NCBI RefSeq assembly: GCF_000025965.1
Contig: NC_006513.1
Span: 558,001-622,000, forward strand
Reading direction: 5' to 3'
Source of the DNA: Aromatoleum aromaticum EbN1
GTDB lineage: Bacteria > Pseudomonadota > Gammaproteobacteria > Burkholderiales > Rhodocyclaceae
DNA: 64,000 bases
In this document: piece after piece, positions 18,768 through 28,061 of the stretch
How positions within the stretch are numbered: position 1 is the stretch's first letter
How the letters are laid out: each line of letters opens with the position of its first letter
Position numbers and translations under genes: made by a program
Notes under the pieces: generated by a model
What the model saw: the letters and a program-made list of their open reading frames with translations, nothing else
Told to the model about the DNA's origin: nothing
The model's database searches: none

Positions 18768-20276
18768 ATGAGCCAGGAAATCGAACTCAAACTCAACTTG
18801 CCCACGAAAGCGGTGCCTGCGCTGCGCCGCCATCCGATCTTCAGCAGTGCCGCCCGGCAGGGCAACGCGGTGACGCTCGACAACACTTACTTCGACACTC
18901 CGGGCCTCGCGCTGAAGCAGCGCAAAGTGGCGCTTCGCATTCGCCGCCATGGGCGGGTACGGTTGCAGACGGTCAAATGCTCGGCCGTTTCCGCCGGCGG
19001 CCTGACCCAGCGACCGGAATGGGAACATCCGTACTCCGGCGCCTTCGATTTCTCCGCCGTCGATGCGCCGAAGGTGCTGAAGCTGCTGAAGCGGCACGAA
19101 GCGGCGCTGCAGCCGGTGTTCTCGACACGCTTTCGCCGCGAAACGCGCCTCTACGCGCCGCGCGAAGGCGTGCGCATCCTGATGATGATCGACACCGGAG
19201 AGGTGATCGCCGGCGAACAGCGCGAACCGATCTGCGAGCTCGAACTGGAGCTCGTCGAAGGGTGTCCGCTCGACCTGTTGCTGCTCGCGTGTGAGCTCGC
19301 CGCCGACCTCCCGCTGCTGCCGAACGACGTCAGCAAGGCCGAACGTGGCTACCGGCTGCACCTGGGCTACGAGCCGGAAGCACTGCGCGCCGAACTGTCG
19401 ACGATCAACCTGGAAGAGACGCCGGTCGAAGCGTTTCGGACGCTGGCATTCTCGTGCCTGCGGCAGTGGCAGGCGAACGCGAGCGCCGCGACGCACAGCA
19501 CCAAACCGGAATTCATCCATCAGTTGCGCGTTGCGTTGCGGCGCCTGCGCTCGCTGCTCGCGCTGTTCGCGCCCGCCCTGCCCGCAGATTTCGTCGCCGA
19601 CTGGCGCGAACGGCTGAAGCACAATGCCGATCGCTTCGGCGACATGCGCGACCTCGACGTGCTCTACGACGAAGTGCTCGCTCCCGTCGTCGCTGCCGCG
19701 ACGGGTGTGGAGGAGCCGTCGCTCACGCGGCTGACCGGATTGGCCGTCGCCGCCCGCGATGAAGCGCGCGACGCGGCGGTCCATGACCTCGACCTTGCTA
19801 CCCAGGGCCGCCTGCTGATCGAATTCACCGCCGCACTCCATGCGGTGCCGACGAGCGACCTGATCGAAGCGGTCGATCTGCGCAGTTTCGCGCGCCTCCA
19901 GCTCACCCGCCTGCGCAAGAAAGTGCGGCGGCGCTTCGAGGCCGCGGCCGACCTCGTGCCGGCGCATCTGCACGCATTGCGGATCGCGCTCAAGCGCCTG
20001 CGCTACGGCGTCGAGTTCTTCGCTCCGCTGTTCCGCGCCAAGGCCGGCAAGCGTTATCTCCAGTGCATCGTCCGGGCGCAGGATGCGCTGGGCTTCGTCA
20101 ATGACGTCGATGTCGCCCGCGGGCGGCTGCTCGGCTGGGCTGGCGAGGACGCCGAACTGCGCGCCGCAGCGGCTTTCGTCAGCGGCTGGCACAGTCCGAG
20201 ATATGCGCGCCTGGCGCGGCGCGCGCTGCGCGAGCTCGATCCGCTGCTGTGGGGCAAGACCCCCTGGAGCCGTTGA
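18768..20276 (+). CDS. CYTH and CHAD domain protein (inorganic triphosphatase, YgiF-like)
   Basis: A 502-residue cytoplasmic protein. The N-terminal CYTH domain (about 1-200) begins with the metal-binding EIELKL signature and holds the basic tunnel residues (ALRIRRHG, LQTVK, TRFRRETR). The C-terminal CHAD domain (about 215-495) has the conserved histidine helices HQLRVALRRLRS and HALRIALKRLRY, which bind polyphosphate. E. coli YgiF, also next to glnE, hydrolyses tripolyphosphate; the same reaction is inferred. It starts 113 bp after glnE. Confidence 0.88.
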   Translation: MSQEIELKLNLPTKAVPALRRHPIFSSAARQGNAVTLDNTYFDTPGLALKQRKVALRIRRHGRVRLQTVKCSAVSAGGLTQRPEWEHPYSGAFDFSAVDAPKVLKLLKRHEAALQPVFSTRFRRETRLYAPREGVRILMMIDTGEVIAGEQREPICELELELVEGCPLDLLLLACELAADLPLLPNDVSKAERGYRLHLGYEPEALRAELSTINLEETPVEAFRTLAFSCLRQWQANASAATHSTKPEFIHQLRVALRRLRSLLALFAPALPADFVADWRERLKHNADRFGDMRDLDVLYDEVLAPVVAAATGVEEPSLTRLTGLAVAARDEARDAAVHDLDLATQGRLLIEFTAALHAVPTSDLIEAVDLRSFARLQLTRLRKKVRRRFEAAADLVPAHLHALRIALKRLRYGVEFFAPLFRAKAGKRYLQCIVRAQDALGFVNDVDVARGRLLGWAGEDAELRAAAAFVSGWHSPRYARLARRALRELDPLLWGKTPWSR

Positions 20277-20373
20277 GTGTGCAAGGGCACTCGAACCTGG
20301 CGTGACGGTCGACCCGTCATCGAGGCGTAACCGGCTCCATTCAGGCTGGCGTCCTTTTGACCGGGAGCAAGCG

Positions 20374-20826
20374 ATGGATTTGTTGTTGTGGCGTCACGCA
20401 GAGGCCGTCGAAGGCAGTCCGGACCGGGCTCGCGAACTGAGCGCGCGCGGGCGCGAGCAGGCGCGGCGCATGGCGGGCTGGATCGATGAGCATCGCCCGA
20501 AAGCACTGCGGATACTCGTCAGCCCGACGATGCGCACGCGCCAGACGGCGCTCGCATTCACGCGGGACTTCGAGATCGTGCCATCGATCGGGCCGGAGGC
20601 CAGCGTCGCGGACCTCATCGCCGCAGCCCGCTGGCCGGAGGCGCGCGGTGCGTGTCTCATCGTCGGCCATCAGCCCACCCTCGGACGGCTCGCGGCGCTG
20701 CTGTTGTGCGGTGCGGAAACCGACTGGACGATCAAGAAAGGGGCGTTGTGGTGGGTCAATAATCGCATCCGCGAAGGCGAGCCGCAGACAGTGCTGCGGG
20801 CCGCGATCCCTGCCGATTTCACGTAA
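20374..20826 (+). CDS. sixA: SixA-like phosphohistidine phosphatase
   Basis: A 150-residue histidine phosphatase. The RHA catalytic motif is at the N-terminus (LLLWRHAEA), with a substrate Arg in SPTMRTRQTA and the second His in IVGHQPTLGRLAALLL. The short length and the RHA-E motif fit the SixA branch, which dephosphorylates phosphohistidine in HPt or PTS proteins. The target here is unknown. It stands 97 bp after the CYTH-CHAD gene on the same strand. Confidence 0.82.
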   Translation: MDLLLWRHAEAVEGSPDRARELSARGREQARRMAGWIDEHRPKALRILVSPTMRTRQTALAFTRDFEIVPSIGPEASVADLIAAARWPEARGACLIVGHQPTLGRLAALLLCGAETDWTIKKGALWWVNNRIREGEPQTVLRAAIPADFT

Positions 20827-20903
20827 CTCCATCCTGGCGGGGACAACAGGAAGCGCCCGGACTGCCCAACCTGAGGCGCGCCGCATACGGGATCACGGCA
20901 AAA

Positions 20904-20940
20904 CATGATTTCGTGCAGTGCACAATGCATGATTTCATGC
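20904..20940. repeat. Pair of direct repeats CATGATTTC(G/A)TGC
   Basis: Two 13-bp copies (20904-20916 and 20928-20940) differ at one base and are spaced 24 bp apart, about 2.3 helical turns. GTGCAC and ATGCAT palindromes sit between and within them. The pair lies 37 bp ahead of the ATG of an unrecognised gene, in an otherwise featureless 150-bp interval, and may be an operator. Confidence 0.45.
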
Positions 20941-20976
20941 CTACACTGTCAGCCACACGAACCGAAATGGGCCGCC

Positions 20977-21906
20977 ATGAACACATTGATCGCCAATGGC
21001 ACTGTCCGCGTCATCGGAAACATCGAGCGCGTCTACTACGACGGGTACTGGATCAAGGCTTACGATCCGCCCGCTGACTCGCTGCGGGCAAAGAAGCAAC
21101 TGATCGAAGCCCTGACGCGCCGACTGTTCAATCATGTCGAACACGGAATCAACATCCCGGGACGCCGGCTGAATGAAGCGCGACAGGCCTTCGAGTCGGA
21201 GACCGAGCCGGCACGCAAGCGCGTCAAGGGAGCGATGCTCGCGGGGGCGCTGTTCAACCGCGCGACTGACATCTTCACGAAACTCATGGAGCTGCAGGAA
21301 CTCGGCATCGAGATCGACGAGGAAAACGCATTGATGCGCGAGTGCGGCTTCTGTCTGCAGGAAGCGCTGACTTTCGGCAAAATGGTGTTGCACCGCAGCG
21401 GCGAAGAGGGCATCGACGAACTGTGGGGCGAGCCGTTCCGTGCATTCTCGATCCCGGTCGAAGCCTTCTATGACAGCCGCTACATCAAGATCGCCCAGAC
21501 GCTGCGCGACATCGACCGCATTGCGCAGGTGATCGTCAGCACTTTCGGCGGAACGCGGCTGTTCGAAGGCATCGAAAGCCTGGTGCTGCGGTTCACCGAG
21601 GCCGCCAAGATCAAATGCGAAACGCTGCGCACCGACCCGGCGATCTTCGACGTGTGGGCGGATTTCGCAGTGGCCGGCGAGGAACTCGCCGCGTTCGCGC
21701 CGCGGCTCGTCGGCGCGACGTCGGCGGAGGACCTGCAGCTTGTGGCCGACGGGCTACAGTTGATCGTCCAGGGCCGCGATCTGGTCGGCCACATCACCCG
21801 GGCGCGGGTGCCGATGCCCAAGAGCACACACGAATACATCGAGCGCTGCGAACATTACAGTGCGAGAATCCACCGCCATGTCCAGGGCTGCATGAAGCTG
21901 CCCTGA
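20977..21906 (+). CDS. Conserved hypothetical protein, family not recognised
   Basis: A 309-residue soluble, mostly helical protein with no signal peptide or membrane segment. It has a basic RRLFNHVEHG segment, charged helices, and Cys pairs in RECGFCLQEA and near the C-terminus (ERCEHY, QGCMKL). I cannot name a family or motif. Codon use resembles its neighbours, and the frame is intact. The ATG was chosen because homology-like amphipathic composition starts there; an upstream extension is cysteine-rich and unlikely. A 57-residue ORF follows after 47 bp and may be co-transcribed. Confidence 0.6.
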   Translation: MNTLIANGTVRVIGNIERVYYDGYWIKAYDPPADSLRAKKQLIEALTRRLFNHVEHGINIPGRRLNEARQAFESETEPARKRVKGAMLAGALFNRATDIFTKLMELQELGIEIDEENALMRECGFCLQEALTFGKMVLHRSGEEGIDELWGEPFRAFSIPVEAFYDSRYIKIAQTLRDIDRIAQVIVSTFGGTRLFEGIESLVLRFTEAAKIKCETLRTDPAIFDVWADFAVAGEELAAFAPRLVGATSAEDLQLVADGLQLIVQGRDLVGHITRARVPMPKSTHEYIERCEHYSARIHRHVQGCMKLP

Positions 21907-21953
21907 ACCCACACCGGCCCGCCAGCGCGGCCGCTTCTACCAGGACAAAGTCG

Positions 21954-22127
21954 ATGAAACGCACCGATCTCGAGAAACTCAACGGACTGAAAATCCAGGG
22001 CCGGATGAAGCGCGGCGGTACGCCCGAGCGGTTCCGCTCGGGGGCCGAAAACGAGGCCAAGGCGCCGCTCAATCCGCTCATCGAAAAACTGCTGCGCAAG
22101 AGCCTCGGAACCAAGAACGGGAACTGA
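21954..22127 (+). CDS. Small basic hypothetical protein (57 aa)
   Basis: A 57-residue lysine/arginine-rich protein (MKRTDLEKLNGLKIQGRMKR start, PLNPLIEKLLRKSLG near the end). It shows no cysteines, signal peptide or recognised domain. It follows the preceding unrecognised gene closely on the same strand and runs up to the convergent mnmA. It may be a nucleic-acid-associated or ribosome-associated small protein, but that is a guess from composition. Confidence 0.5.
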   Translation: MKRTDLEKLNGLKIQGRMKRGGTPERFRSGAENEAKAPLNPLIEKLLRKSLGTKNGN

Positions 22128-22160
22128 GCATCCCGGCCAGCGGTGGCGGGAGCAGCGCAG

Positions 22161-23285
22161 TCAGGCGATCACGCCACCGCCGAGGCACACCTTCGATTCA
22201 TACACGACGACGCTCTGCCCCGGCGTCAGCGCCCACTGCGGTTCCGCGAACACGATCTCGGCGCCTCCGTCGACGAGCGCCTCGATCTCGCACGGCATGT
22301 CCGGCGTGCGGTAGCGCGGTTTCGCGGTGTACACCCAGTGCGTATGCGGGTCGCGGCCGGCGATCCAGTGCAGGTCGGTCGCGCTCAGGCGGGTCTTCAG
22401 CAAGGCCGGATGTTCGTGCCCCTGGACCGCGTACAGCACGTTGGCCTTGACGTCCTTGCCCGCGACATACCACGCATCGTGCTCGCCCGCGCCGTCCTGG
22501 CGGCCCTTGATGCCGCCGATGTGCAACCCTTTGCGCTGGCCGATCGTGTGGTACATCAGGCCCTGGTGCTCGCCGATGACGCGGCCGTCGTCGAGGTTGC
22601 GGATCTCGCCCGGGCGCATTGGCAGGTAGCGCATCAGGAATTCGCGGAACGGCCGTTCGCCGATGAAGCAGATGCCGGTCGAATCCTTCTTCTCGGCGAC
22701 ATGCAGCCCGGCCTCGGCCGCGATGCGGCGCACGTCGCGCTTGTAGAGGGCGCCGAGGGGAAACAGCGTCTTCGCGAGCTGCGCCTGGTTCAGCCGGTAC
22801 AGGAAATAGCTCTGGTCCTTCGTGCCGTCCTCGGCCTTCAGCAGCTGGTATTCGCTGCGCCCGTCATTGGCCCATTCGCGCACCTGCGCATAGTGACCGG
22901 TAGCGATACGGTCCGCGCCGAGCGCCATCGCGTGATCGAGAAAGCAGCGGAACTTGATCTCGGAGTTGCACAGGACGTCCGGGTTCGGCGTGCGCCCGGC
23001 TTCGTATTCGCGCAAGAAATCGGCGAACACCCGGTCCTTGTACTCGGCCGAAAAATTGACCACCTCGAGGTCGATGCCGATGACGTCGCAGACCGACGCG
23101 ACATCGACGAGATCCTGGCGCGTCGAGCAGTATTCGTCGTCGTCATCGTCCTCCCAGTTCTTCATGAACAGGCCGGTCACATCGAAACCCTGCTGCTTGA
23201 GCAGCAGCGCGGTCACCGAGGAGTCGACGCCGCCGGACATGCCGACGACGACCTTCATCCCGTTGGGATCGGTATTACTGGACAT
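22161..23285 (-). CDS. mnmA: tRNA 2-thiouridylase MnmA
   Basis: A 374-residue enzyme that thiolates U34 of tRNA-Lys, -Glu and -Gln. The PP-loop [10 protein letters not shown] is near residue 15. The first catalytic Cys is in [12 protein letters not shown] (about 113) and the second in [12 protein letters not shown] (about 212). The ATG at 23285 has AGAAGGA upstream; an ATG nine codons later is possible. The gene overlaps the preceding secreted-protein gene by 11 nt, and nudJ lies just upstream. The nudJ-mnmA neighbourhood is also conserved in E. coli. Confidence 0.95.
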   Translation of the reverse strand: MSSNTDPNGMKVVVGMSGGVDSSVTALLLKQQGFDVTGLFMKNWEDDDDDEYCSTRQDLVDVASVCDVIGIDLEVVNFSAEYKDRVFADFLREYEAGRTPNPDVLCNSEIKFRCFLDHAMALGADRIATGHYAQVREWANDGRSEYQLLKAEDGTKDQSYFLYRLNQAQLAKTLFPLGALYKRDVRRIAAEAGLHVAEKKDSTGICFIGERPFREFLMRYLPMRPGEIRNLDDGRVIGEHQGLMYHTIGQRKGLHIGGIKGRQDGAGEHDAWYVAGKDVKANVLYAVQGHEHPALLKTRLSATDLHWIAGRDPHTHWVYTAKPRYRTPDMPCEIEALVDGGAEIVFAEPQWALTPGQSVVVYESKVCLGGGVIA

Positions 23286-23982
23286 TCGGTCCTTCTCCAT
23301 TGAGCCATTCGGCCAGCGGCAGCACGACTGCCGGCTCGCCATGATTTCCGAACCAGCTATCGACGACGAAACGCCCGCCCGGGGCCGCGATCTCTGCAGC
23401 ACCGGGCGGGGACGCATCGGGATCGCGCGCTCGCGGGATGTCGTCGACGACATTCTGGCAGTCGCACAGCGCGAGCAACAGCGGCACGTGATCGGGAACA
23501 CTGCCCGGCGCAGCGACGGCCGGTGCGGCGGGCCGCGGTGGCGGCGCGACCTCCTCGATCAGCGCGGAAAAATGCTGGAAGATCACGCGCGAGCGGCGCG
23601 CCGGCTCGAGCACACGGTGAAAGCGCAGCCAGCCGCGGCTTGCCATCAGCGCGAGCAGGCGCGTCGTCGTCGTCGCGTGATCGATGCAGTCCATTCGCCC
23701 GTTGACGCCGTCATCGAGAAAATTGCCGGCACGGTCGGCTGCGATCGGCGATTGTTCCCCGGCGATCCGGTGCAACGCGGCGACCGCGAGCGATATCGCC
23801 GCCCGCTCCCGCTCGGCATCGCCCGCGTCGGAAAACAGCCGCCCGACCTCGTCGAGCCGCTCGTCGGCGAAGCGGACTTCCGCACTCGCCGCACAGCCGT
23901 AGTTGAAGCAGACGTCGACGGAAGCGGCCGCCTGCACGACACTGCAGACGGACAGCGCGAACACGAGCGGCCAATGATGCAT
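23275..23982 (-). CDS. Secreted protein of unknown function with transglutaminase-like Cys-His-Asp pattern
   Basis: A 235-residue protein with a signal peptide (residues 1-20, ending AAA/SVD). I do not recognise a named family. The arrangement Cys99 (GRMDCIDHA), His137 (VIFQHFSAL) and Asp208 ([12 protein letters not shown]) resembles the triad order of papain/transglutaminase-fold enzymes. A Pro/Ala-rich insertion covers about residues 145-200. Extra cysteines at 25 and 30 could form a disulfide. It sits between nudJ and mnmA in one operon and overlaps the latter by 11 nt. The triad is inferred from spacing alone. Confidence 0.6.
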   Translation of the reverse strand: MHHWPLVFALSVCSVVQAAASVDVCFNYGCAASAEVRFADERLDEVGRLFSDAGDAERERAAISLAVAALHRIAGEQSPIAADRAGNFLDDGVNGRMDCIDHATTTTRLLALMASRGWLRFHRVLEPARRSRVIFQHFSALIEEVAPPPRPAAPAVAAPGSVPDHVPLLLALCDCQNVVDDIPRARDPDASPPGAAEIAAPGGRFVVDSWFGNHGEPAVVLPLAEWLNGEGPNVQ

Positions 23983-23992
23983 CGGCTCGCAG

Positions 23993-24448
23993 TCAGCCGG
24001 AGTAGTGCGTGATGAACTCGAGCGGGTAGCGGCGCCCGGCAATCCAGTCGTCGACGCAGCGCATCACGAGCGGGCTGCGGTGACGCGGAGTGCAGTCGCG
24101 CAGCTCGTCCGCCGTCAGCCACACTGCCCTGACGATGCCGTCGTCGAGCTGCGCGCCGGTCGACTCGCCGAGCACCTGACCGCCGAAGGCGAAGCGCAGG
24201 TAGGTGATGTCGCCATCCGGCACGGGCCACTGGTAGACGCCGACGAGGAACTCCGGCACGAAACGGTACGCGGTCTCCTCGAGCACTTCACGCGTCGCCG
24301 CCGCGACGAGCGACTCCCCTTCCTCGAGATGGCCCGCCGGCTGGTTGAAACGCAATCCGTCGGCGGTCTCTTCCTCGACGACGAGGAAGCGTCCGCCGCG
24401 CTCGATGACTGCCGCGACGGTGACATTGGGTTTCCAGGATCTGTTCAT
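23993..24448 (-). CDS. nudJ: Nudix phosphohydrolase NudJ-like
   Basis: A 151-residue Nudix enzyme. The Nudix box (GHLEEGE..., REVLEETAY) is at about residues 38-60, preceded by FNQPAGHLE as in NudJ, which acts on thiamin pyrophosphates and nucleoside triphosphates. The ATG opening MNRSWKPNVTVAAV was preferred over one five codons upstream. It is the first gene of the operon leading into the secreted hydrolase-like gene and mnmA. The E. coli nudJ-mnmA order supports the name. Confidence 0.83.
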   Translation of the reverse strand: MNRSWKPNVTVAAVIERGGRFLVVEEETADGLRFNQPAGHLEEGESLVAAATREVLEETAYRFVPEFLVGVYQWPVPDGDITYLRFAFGGQVLGESTGAQLDDGIVRAVWLTADELRDCTPRHRSPLVMRCVDDWIAGRRYPLEFITHYSG

Positions 24449-24738
24449 CGTTTTGCCGGGCAAAGGCGCGATTTTAGCGCCTCGGGCGCTGCCCTTGAAG
24501 GTTGCGTCGCGACGGGACGCGCTGGCACGCAGACCCCCACGGCTTTTCGTCGTCCGCCGTTTTGTTTCACCAAACCGTCCGGCGATTTCCCGGGAGCATG
24601 ATCAGGCACGCCTCGGCACCTGGCGCGAACGCGCCACAGCCCGGCAAAGACACCGGACTTTGCGCTAGAATCGCCCGCTTGCTCCGCTTCGCCGCGGATG
24701 CCTACATCAACCTGATTTTTCGCTGGAGAACACGCACC

Positions 24739-25659
24739 ATGTCCATGGCTGACCGCGACGGTTTCATCTGGCAGGACGGCAAACTCGTGCCGTGGCGTGA
24801 AGCCACGACTCACGTCCTGACCCACTCCCTGCATTACGGCCTGGCCGTCTTCGAGGGCGTGCGCGCGTACAACACCGCCAAGGGCACTGCGATCTTCCGC
24901 CTCGCCGAGCACACGCAGCGCCTGATCAACTCGGGCAAGATCTACCGGATGGAGATCCCGTTCTCGAAGGAAGAGCTGATGGAAGCGCAGAAGGAAGTCG
25001 TGCGCGCCAACAAGCTGGAATCCTGCTACCTCCGCCCGCTCGCATTCTACGGTTCGGAAAAAATGGGCATCTCGACGCGCGGCGCGACCGTGCACGTCGC
25101 CATCGCCGCGTGGCCGTGGGGCGCATACCTCGGCGAGGAAGGCCTCGAGAAAGGCATCCGCATCAAGACGTCGTCCTACTCCCGCCACCACGTCAACGTC
25201 ACGATGCCGCGCGCGAAGATGTCCGGCAGCTATGCGAACTCGATCCTCGCGAACCTCGAAGCGACCGAAGACGGCTACGACGAGGCGCTGCTGCTCGACA
25301 CCCAGGGCTTCGTCGCCGAAGGCTCGGGCGAGAACCTCTTCGTCATCAAGGACGGCAAGATCTACGAACCCGAGATTGCATCGGCGCTGACGGGCATCAC
25401 GCGCGACTCGGTGATCCAGGTCGCGCACGAATTCGGCTACACGGTCGAGTCGCGCCGCATGACGCGTGACGACATCTACATCGCCGACGAAGCCTTCTTC
25501 ACTGGCACGGCTGCCGAAGTGACCCCGATCCGCGAGCTCGACAACCGCACGATCGGCGAAGGCCGTCGCGGCCCGATCACCGCGAAGATCCAGGCCCGTT
25601 TCTTCGATATCGTCAATGGCCGCGCACCCGAATACGAGCGCTGGCTCACCCACGTCTGA
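24739..25659 (+). CDS. ilvE: Branched-chain amino acid aminotransferase
   Basis: A 306-residue fold-IV PLP enzyme catalysing the last step of valine, leucine and isoleucine synthesis. Visible blocks are HSLHYGLAVFEGVRAY, the PLP lysine region NVTMPRAKMSGSYANS (about residue 160), EGSGENLFVIKDG and FFTGTAAEVTPIREL. Length matches E. coli IlvE. The ATG was chosen over an upstream-open frame because it gives the family N-terminus and has GGAG about 10 bases ahead. The zinc-finger gene follows after 10 bp. Confidence 0.95.
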   Translation: MSMADRDGFIWQDGKLVPWREATTHVLTHSLHYGLAVFEGVRAYNTAKGTAIFRLAEHTQRLINSGKIYRMEIPFSKEELMEAQKEVVRANKLESCYLRPLAFYGSEKMGISTRGATVHVAIAAWPWGAYLGEEGLEKGIRIKTSSYSRHHVNVTMPRAKMSGSYANSILANLEATEDGYDEALLLDTQGFVAEGSGENLFVIKDGKIYEPEIASALTGITRDSVIQVAHEFGYTVESRRMTRDDIYIADEAFFTGTAAEVTPIRELDNRTIGEGRRGPITAKIQARFFDIVNGRAPEYERWLTHV

Positions 25660-25669
25660 GGATTCCTCC

Positions 25670-25870
25670 ATGGTTGAAACTCGCGACAAGATCCCATCGA
25701 TCGCCGTCACCGCAGCCGACCTGCCGCTCGCCTGCCCACGCCCCGACGCCCCGCTGTGGGCGCGACACCCGCGGGTATTTCTCGACGTGCTGAAGGAAGG
25801 CGAAGCGGTGTGCCCGTACTGCAGCGCGAAGTACGTGTTCACCGGCGAACATCCGAAAGGCCACCACTGA
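25670..25870 (+). CDS. Small zinc-finger (zf-CHCC) protein
   Basis: A 66-residue protein whose C-terminal half has the CHCC zinc-finger pattern: Cys in LACPRPDAPLW, His in RHPRVFLDV and the pair VCPYCSAKYVF. This is the fold of the mitochondrial complex I NDUFS6 homologue and its bacterial relatives. It is tightly linked to ilvE (10 bp) in what is a common betaproteobacterial arrangement. Function beyond zinc binding is unknown. Confidence 0.85.
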   Translation: MVETRDKIPSIAVTAADLPLACPRPDAPLWARHPRVFLDVLKEGEAVCPYCSAKYVFTGEHPKGHH

Positions 25871-25979
25871 ACGGCCTCGCCGCGCGCCGGCCTCTTCCCG
25901 GCGGTCCGTTCCATCATCAATGGGGGGCGAAGATGCTTCCGCGCAGTTTCGCCCGGTTGCGGGCGTGGATTGAACCATT

Positions 25980-26411
25980 GTGAGCAAACCCATCTACACT
26001 TCGGTCGCCGAAGCGGAAGCGGCGTTCTACGATGCGCTGGCGCGCTCGGATCTCGATGCAATGATGACGGTCTGGTCGGAAGACGACGAAGTCGTCTGCG
26101 TGCACCCGGACACGCCGCGCCTGGTCGGGCTCGCCGCGGTGCGCGAGTCGTGGCGGCAACTGTTCGCCAGCGGCACGCGGCTGCAGGTGCGCACGTCCCA
26201 CCACGTGGTGTGCCAGAACATGCTGCTGACGATCCACAACGTGATCGAACACGTCACGGTCGAAGGCGAGGACCGGCTGCCGCCGCCGATGATCGCGACC
26301 AACGTTTATACGCGCGGAGCGCTCGGCTGGCGCCTCGTCATGCACCACGCGTCCCCGGCGCCGGAAAACCCGCACGCGCCGGCTCACGGCACATCGCACG
26401 TCATGCACTGA
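25980..26411 (+). CDS. SnoaL-like / NTF2-fold protein
   Basis: A 143-residue protein with the cone-shaped NTF2-like pattern: helical AEAAFYDALARSDLDAMMTVWSEDD, then VVCVHPDTPRLVG, ESWRQLFAS and a WRLVMHHASP strand with the family's terminal histidines. Relatives are annotated as ketosteroid-isomerase-like, mostly without a known reaction. Translation likely starts at the GTG (VSKPIYTS). It is separated by about 110 bp from the zinc-finger gene. Confidence 0.75.
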   Translation: MSKPIYTSVAEAEAAFYDALARSDLDAMMTVWSEDDEVVCVHPDTPRLVGLAAVRESWRQLFASGTRLQVRTSHHVVCQNMLLTIHNVIEHVTVEGEDRLPPPMIATNVYTRGALGWRLVMHHASPAPENPHAPAHGTSHVMH

Positions 26412-26501
26412 ACGGGCTGTAACAGCCCGGACAGGGCGCCCGCTGGCAGGTCTGCGATAATGCCGCCCGTCATTCACCCCCACCTTCGACCGGCCTGCGC
26501 C

Positions 26502-27914
26502 ATGACTCCTACTCCGAACTCCGCGACGCCCTCCTCCTACGCTCCGCCCGCTGCCGAGATCTTCAAGGCCTACGACATCCGCGGCATCGTCGACAAGACG
26601 CTCACCGCCGAGGCCGTCGGCGCGATCGGGCATGCACTGGGTTCCGAGGCGCGCAAACGCTCGCAGCGCGCGATCGCGATCGGCCGTGACGGGCGCCTGT
26701 CGGGCCCCGAGCTGGCGGGCGCGCTCGCCGACGGCATCCGCGCTGCCGGCGTCGATGTCATCGACATCGGCTGCGTGCCGACGCCGCTGACGTACTTCGC
26801 CGCCTATCATCTCGGCACCGATTCCTGCGTCAGCGTCACCGGCAGCCACAATCCGCCCGACTACAACGGCCTGAAGATGGTGCTCGGCGGCGAGACCCTC
26901 CACGGCGAACTGATCCAGGACCTGCGCCGGCGCATCGTCGCCAACGACCTCACCCACGGCGCAGGCGAACTGCGCGAAGCCCCGGTCATCGACGCCTATC
27001 TCGACCGCGTCACCGCCGACGTGAAACTCGCCCGGCCGATGAAGATCGTCATCGACTGCGGCAACGGCGTCGCCGGCGCAGTCGCCCCGCAGCTCTTCCG
27101 CCGCCTCGGCTGCGAACTCGTCGAGCTCTTCTGCGACGTCGACGGCACGTTCCCGAACCACCATCCCGATCCGTCCAAGCCCGAGAACCTGCAGGACGTC
27201 ATCCGCGCGCTGCGCGACACGGACGCCGAACTGGGCCTCGCGTTCGACGGCGACGGCGACCGCCTCGGCATCGTCACGAAAGCCGGCCAGATCATCTACC
27301 CCGACCGCCAGCTGATGCTGTTTGCCGCCGACGTGCTGTCGCGCGTGCCGGGCGGCGAGATCATCTACGACGTCAAATGCACGCGCAACCTCGCCGGCTG
27401 GATCCGCAAGCACGGCGGCAAGCCGACGATGTGGAACACCGGCCACGCGCTCGTGAAGGCGAAGCTCAGGGAAACCGGCGCGCCGCTCGCCGGCGAGATG
27501 AGCGGCCACGTGTTCTTCAAGGAGCGCTGGTTCGGCTTCGACGACGGCCTGTACGCCGGCGCACGCCTGCTCGAGATCCTGTCGCGCGCAGCCGATCCCA
27601 GCGCGGTGCTCGACGCGCTGCCCGATGCGGTGAGCACGCCCGAGCTCAATATCAAGATGGCCGAAGGCGAGCCGTTCGAGCTCGTGCGCCGGCTGAAGGA
27701 GTCCGCGCGCTTCGGCGGCGCCACCGAGGTGATCACGATCGACGGCGTGCGTGTCGAATACACCGACGGCTTCGGCCTCGCGCGGCCGTCGAACACGACA
27801 CCGGTCGTCGTGCTGCGCTTCGAAGCCGACTCGCAGCAAGCGATCGAGCGCATCCAGGCGGATTTCAGGCGCGCGATCGAAGGCGTCTGGCCGGGCGTGC
27901 AGCTGCCGTTCTGA
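26502..27914 (+). CDS. algC: Phosphomannomutase/phosphoglucomutase (AlgC type)
   Basis: A 470-residue alpha-D-phosphohexomutase interconverting hexose 1- and 6-phosphates for LPS and exopolysaccharide precursors. The active phosphoserine loop is TGSHNPPDYNGLK (about residue 118), the metal loop is DGDGDRLG (about 252), and the sugar-binding loop GEMSGHVFF is about 335. The C-terminal phosphate loop is RPSNTTPVVVLRFE. The start MTPTPNS was preferred over an ATG 14 codons upstream. It ends just before a strong hairpin. Confidence 0.93.
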   Translation: MTPTPNSATPSSYAPPAAEIFKAYDIRGIVDKTLTAEAVGAIGHALGSEARKRSQRAIAIGRDGRLSGPELAGALADGIRAAGVDVIDIGCVPTPLTYFAAYHLGTDSCVSVTGSHNPPDYNGLKMVLGGETLHGELIQDLRRRIVANDLTHGAGELREAPVIDAYLDRVTADVKLARPMKIVIDCGNGVAGAVAPQLFRRLGCELVELFCDVDGTFPNHHPDPSKPENLQDVIRALRDTDAELGLAFDGDGDRLGIVTKAGQIIYPDRQLMLFAADVLSRVPGGEIIYDVKCTRNLAGWIRKHGGKPTMWNTGHALVKAKLRETGAPLAGEMSGHVFFKERWFGFDDGLYAGARLLEILSRAADPSAVLDALPDAVSTPELNIKMAEGEPFELVRRLKESARFGGATEVITIDGVRVEYTDGFGLARPSNTTPVVVLRFEADSQQAIERIQADFRRAIEGVWPGVQLPF

Positions 27915-27944
27915 GCGGCCCGGCCGATCGTCTTACCGCGCAAA

Positions 27945-27968
27945 AGGCCCACTCCCCGGAGTGGGCCT
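27945..27968. terminator. Strong hairpin behind algC, probable terminator
   Basis: A perfect 11-bp stem (27945-27955 pairs with 27958-27968) closes on two bases, preceded by AAA and with TTTTGCG on the opposite strand. It lies 31 bp past algC and 94 bp ahead of the sensor-kinase gene, separating housekeeping from the respiratory module. Confidence 0.6.
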
Positions 27969-28061
27969 GGTGGCCGGAGGCACGCCCGGAGGTGCCGCTG
28001 ATTTTCCTGTTCGTCATGCTCCATCGATTGCTGTCCGCCCCACACCGGGGCACACTTCGGC

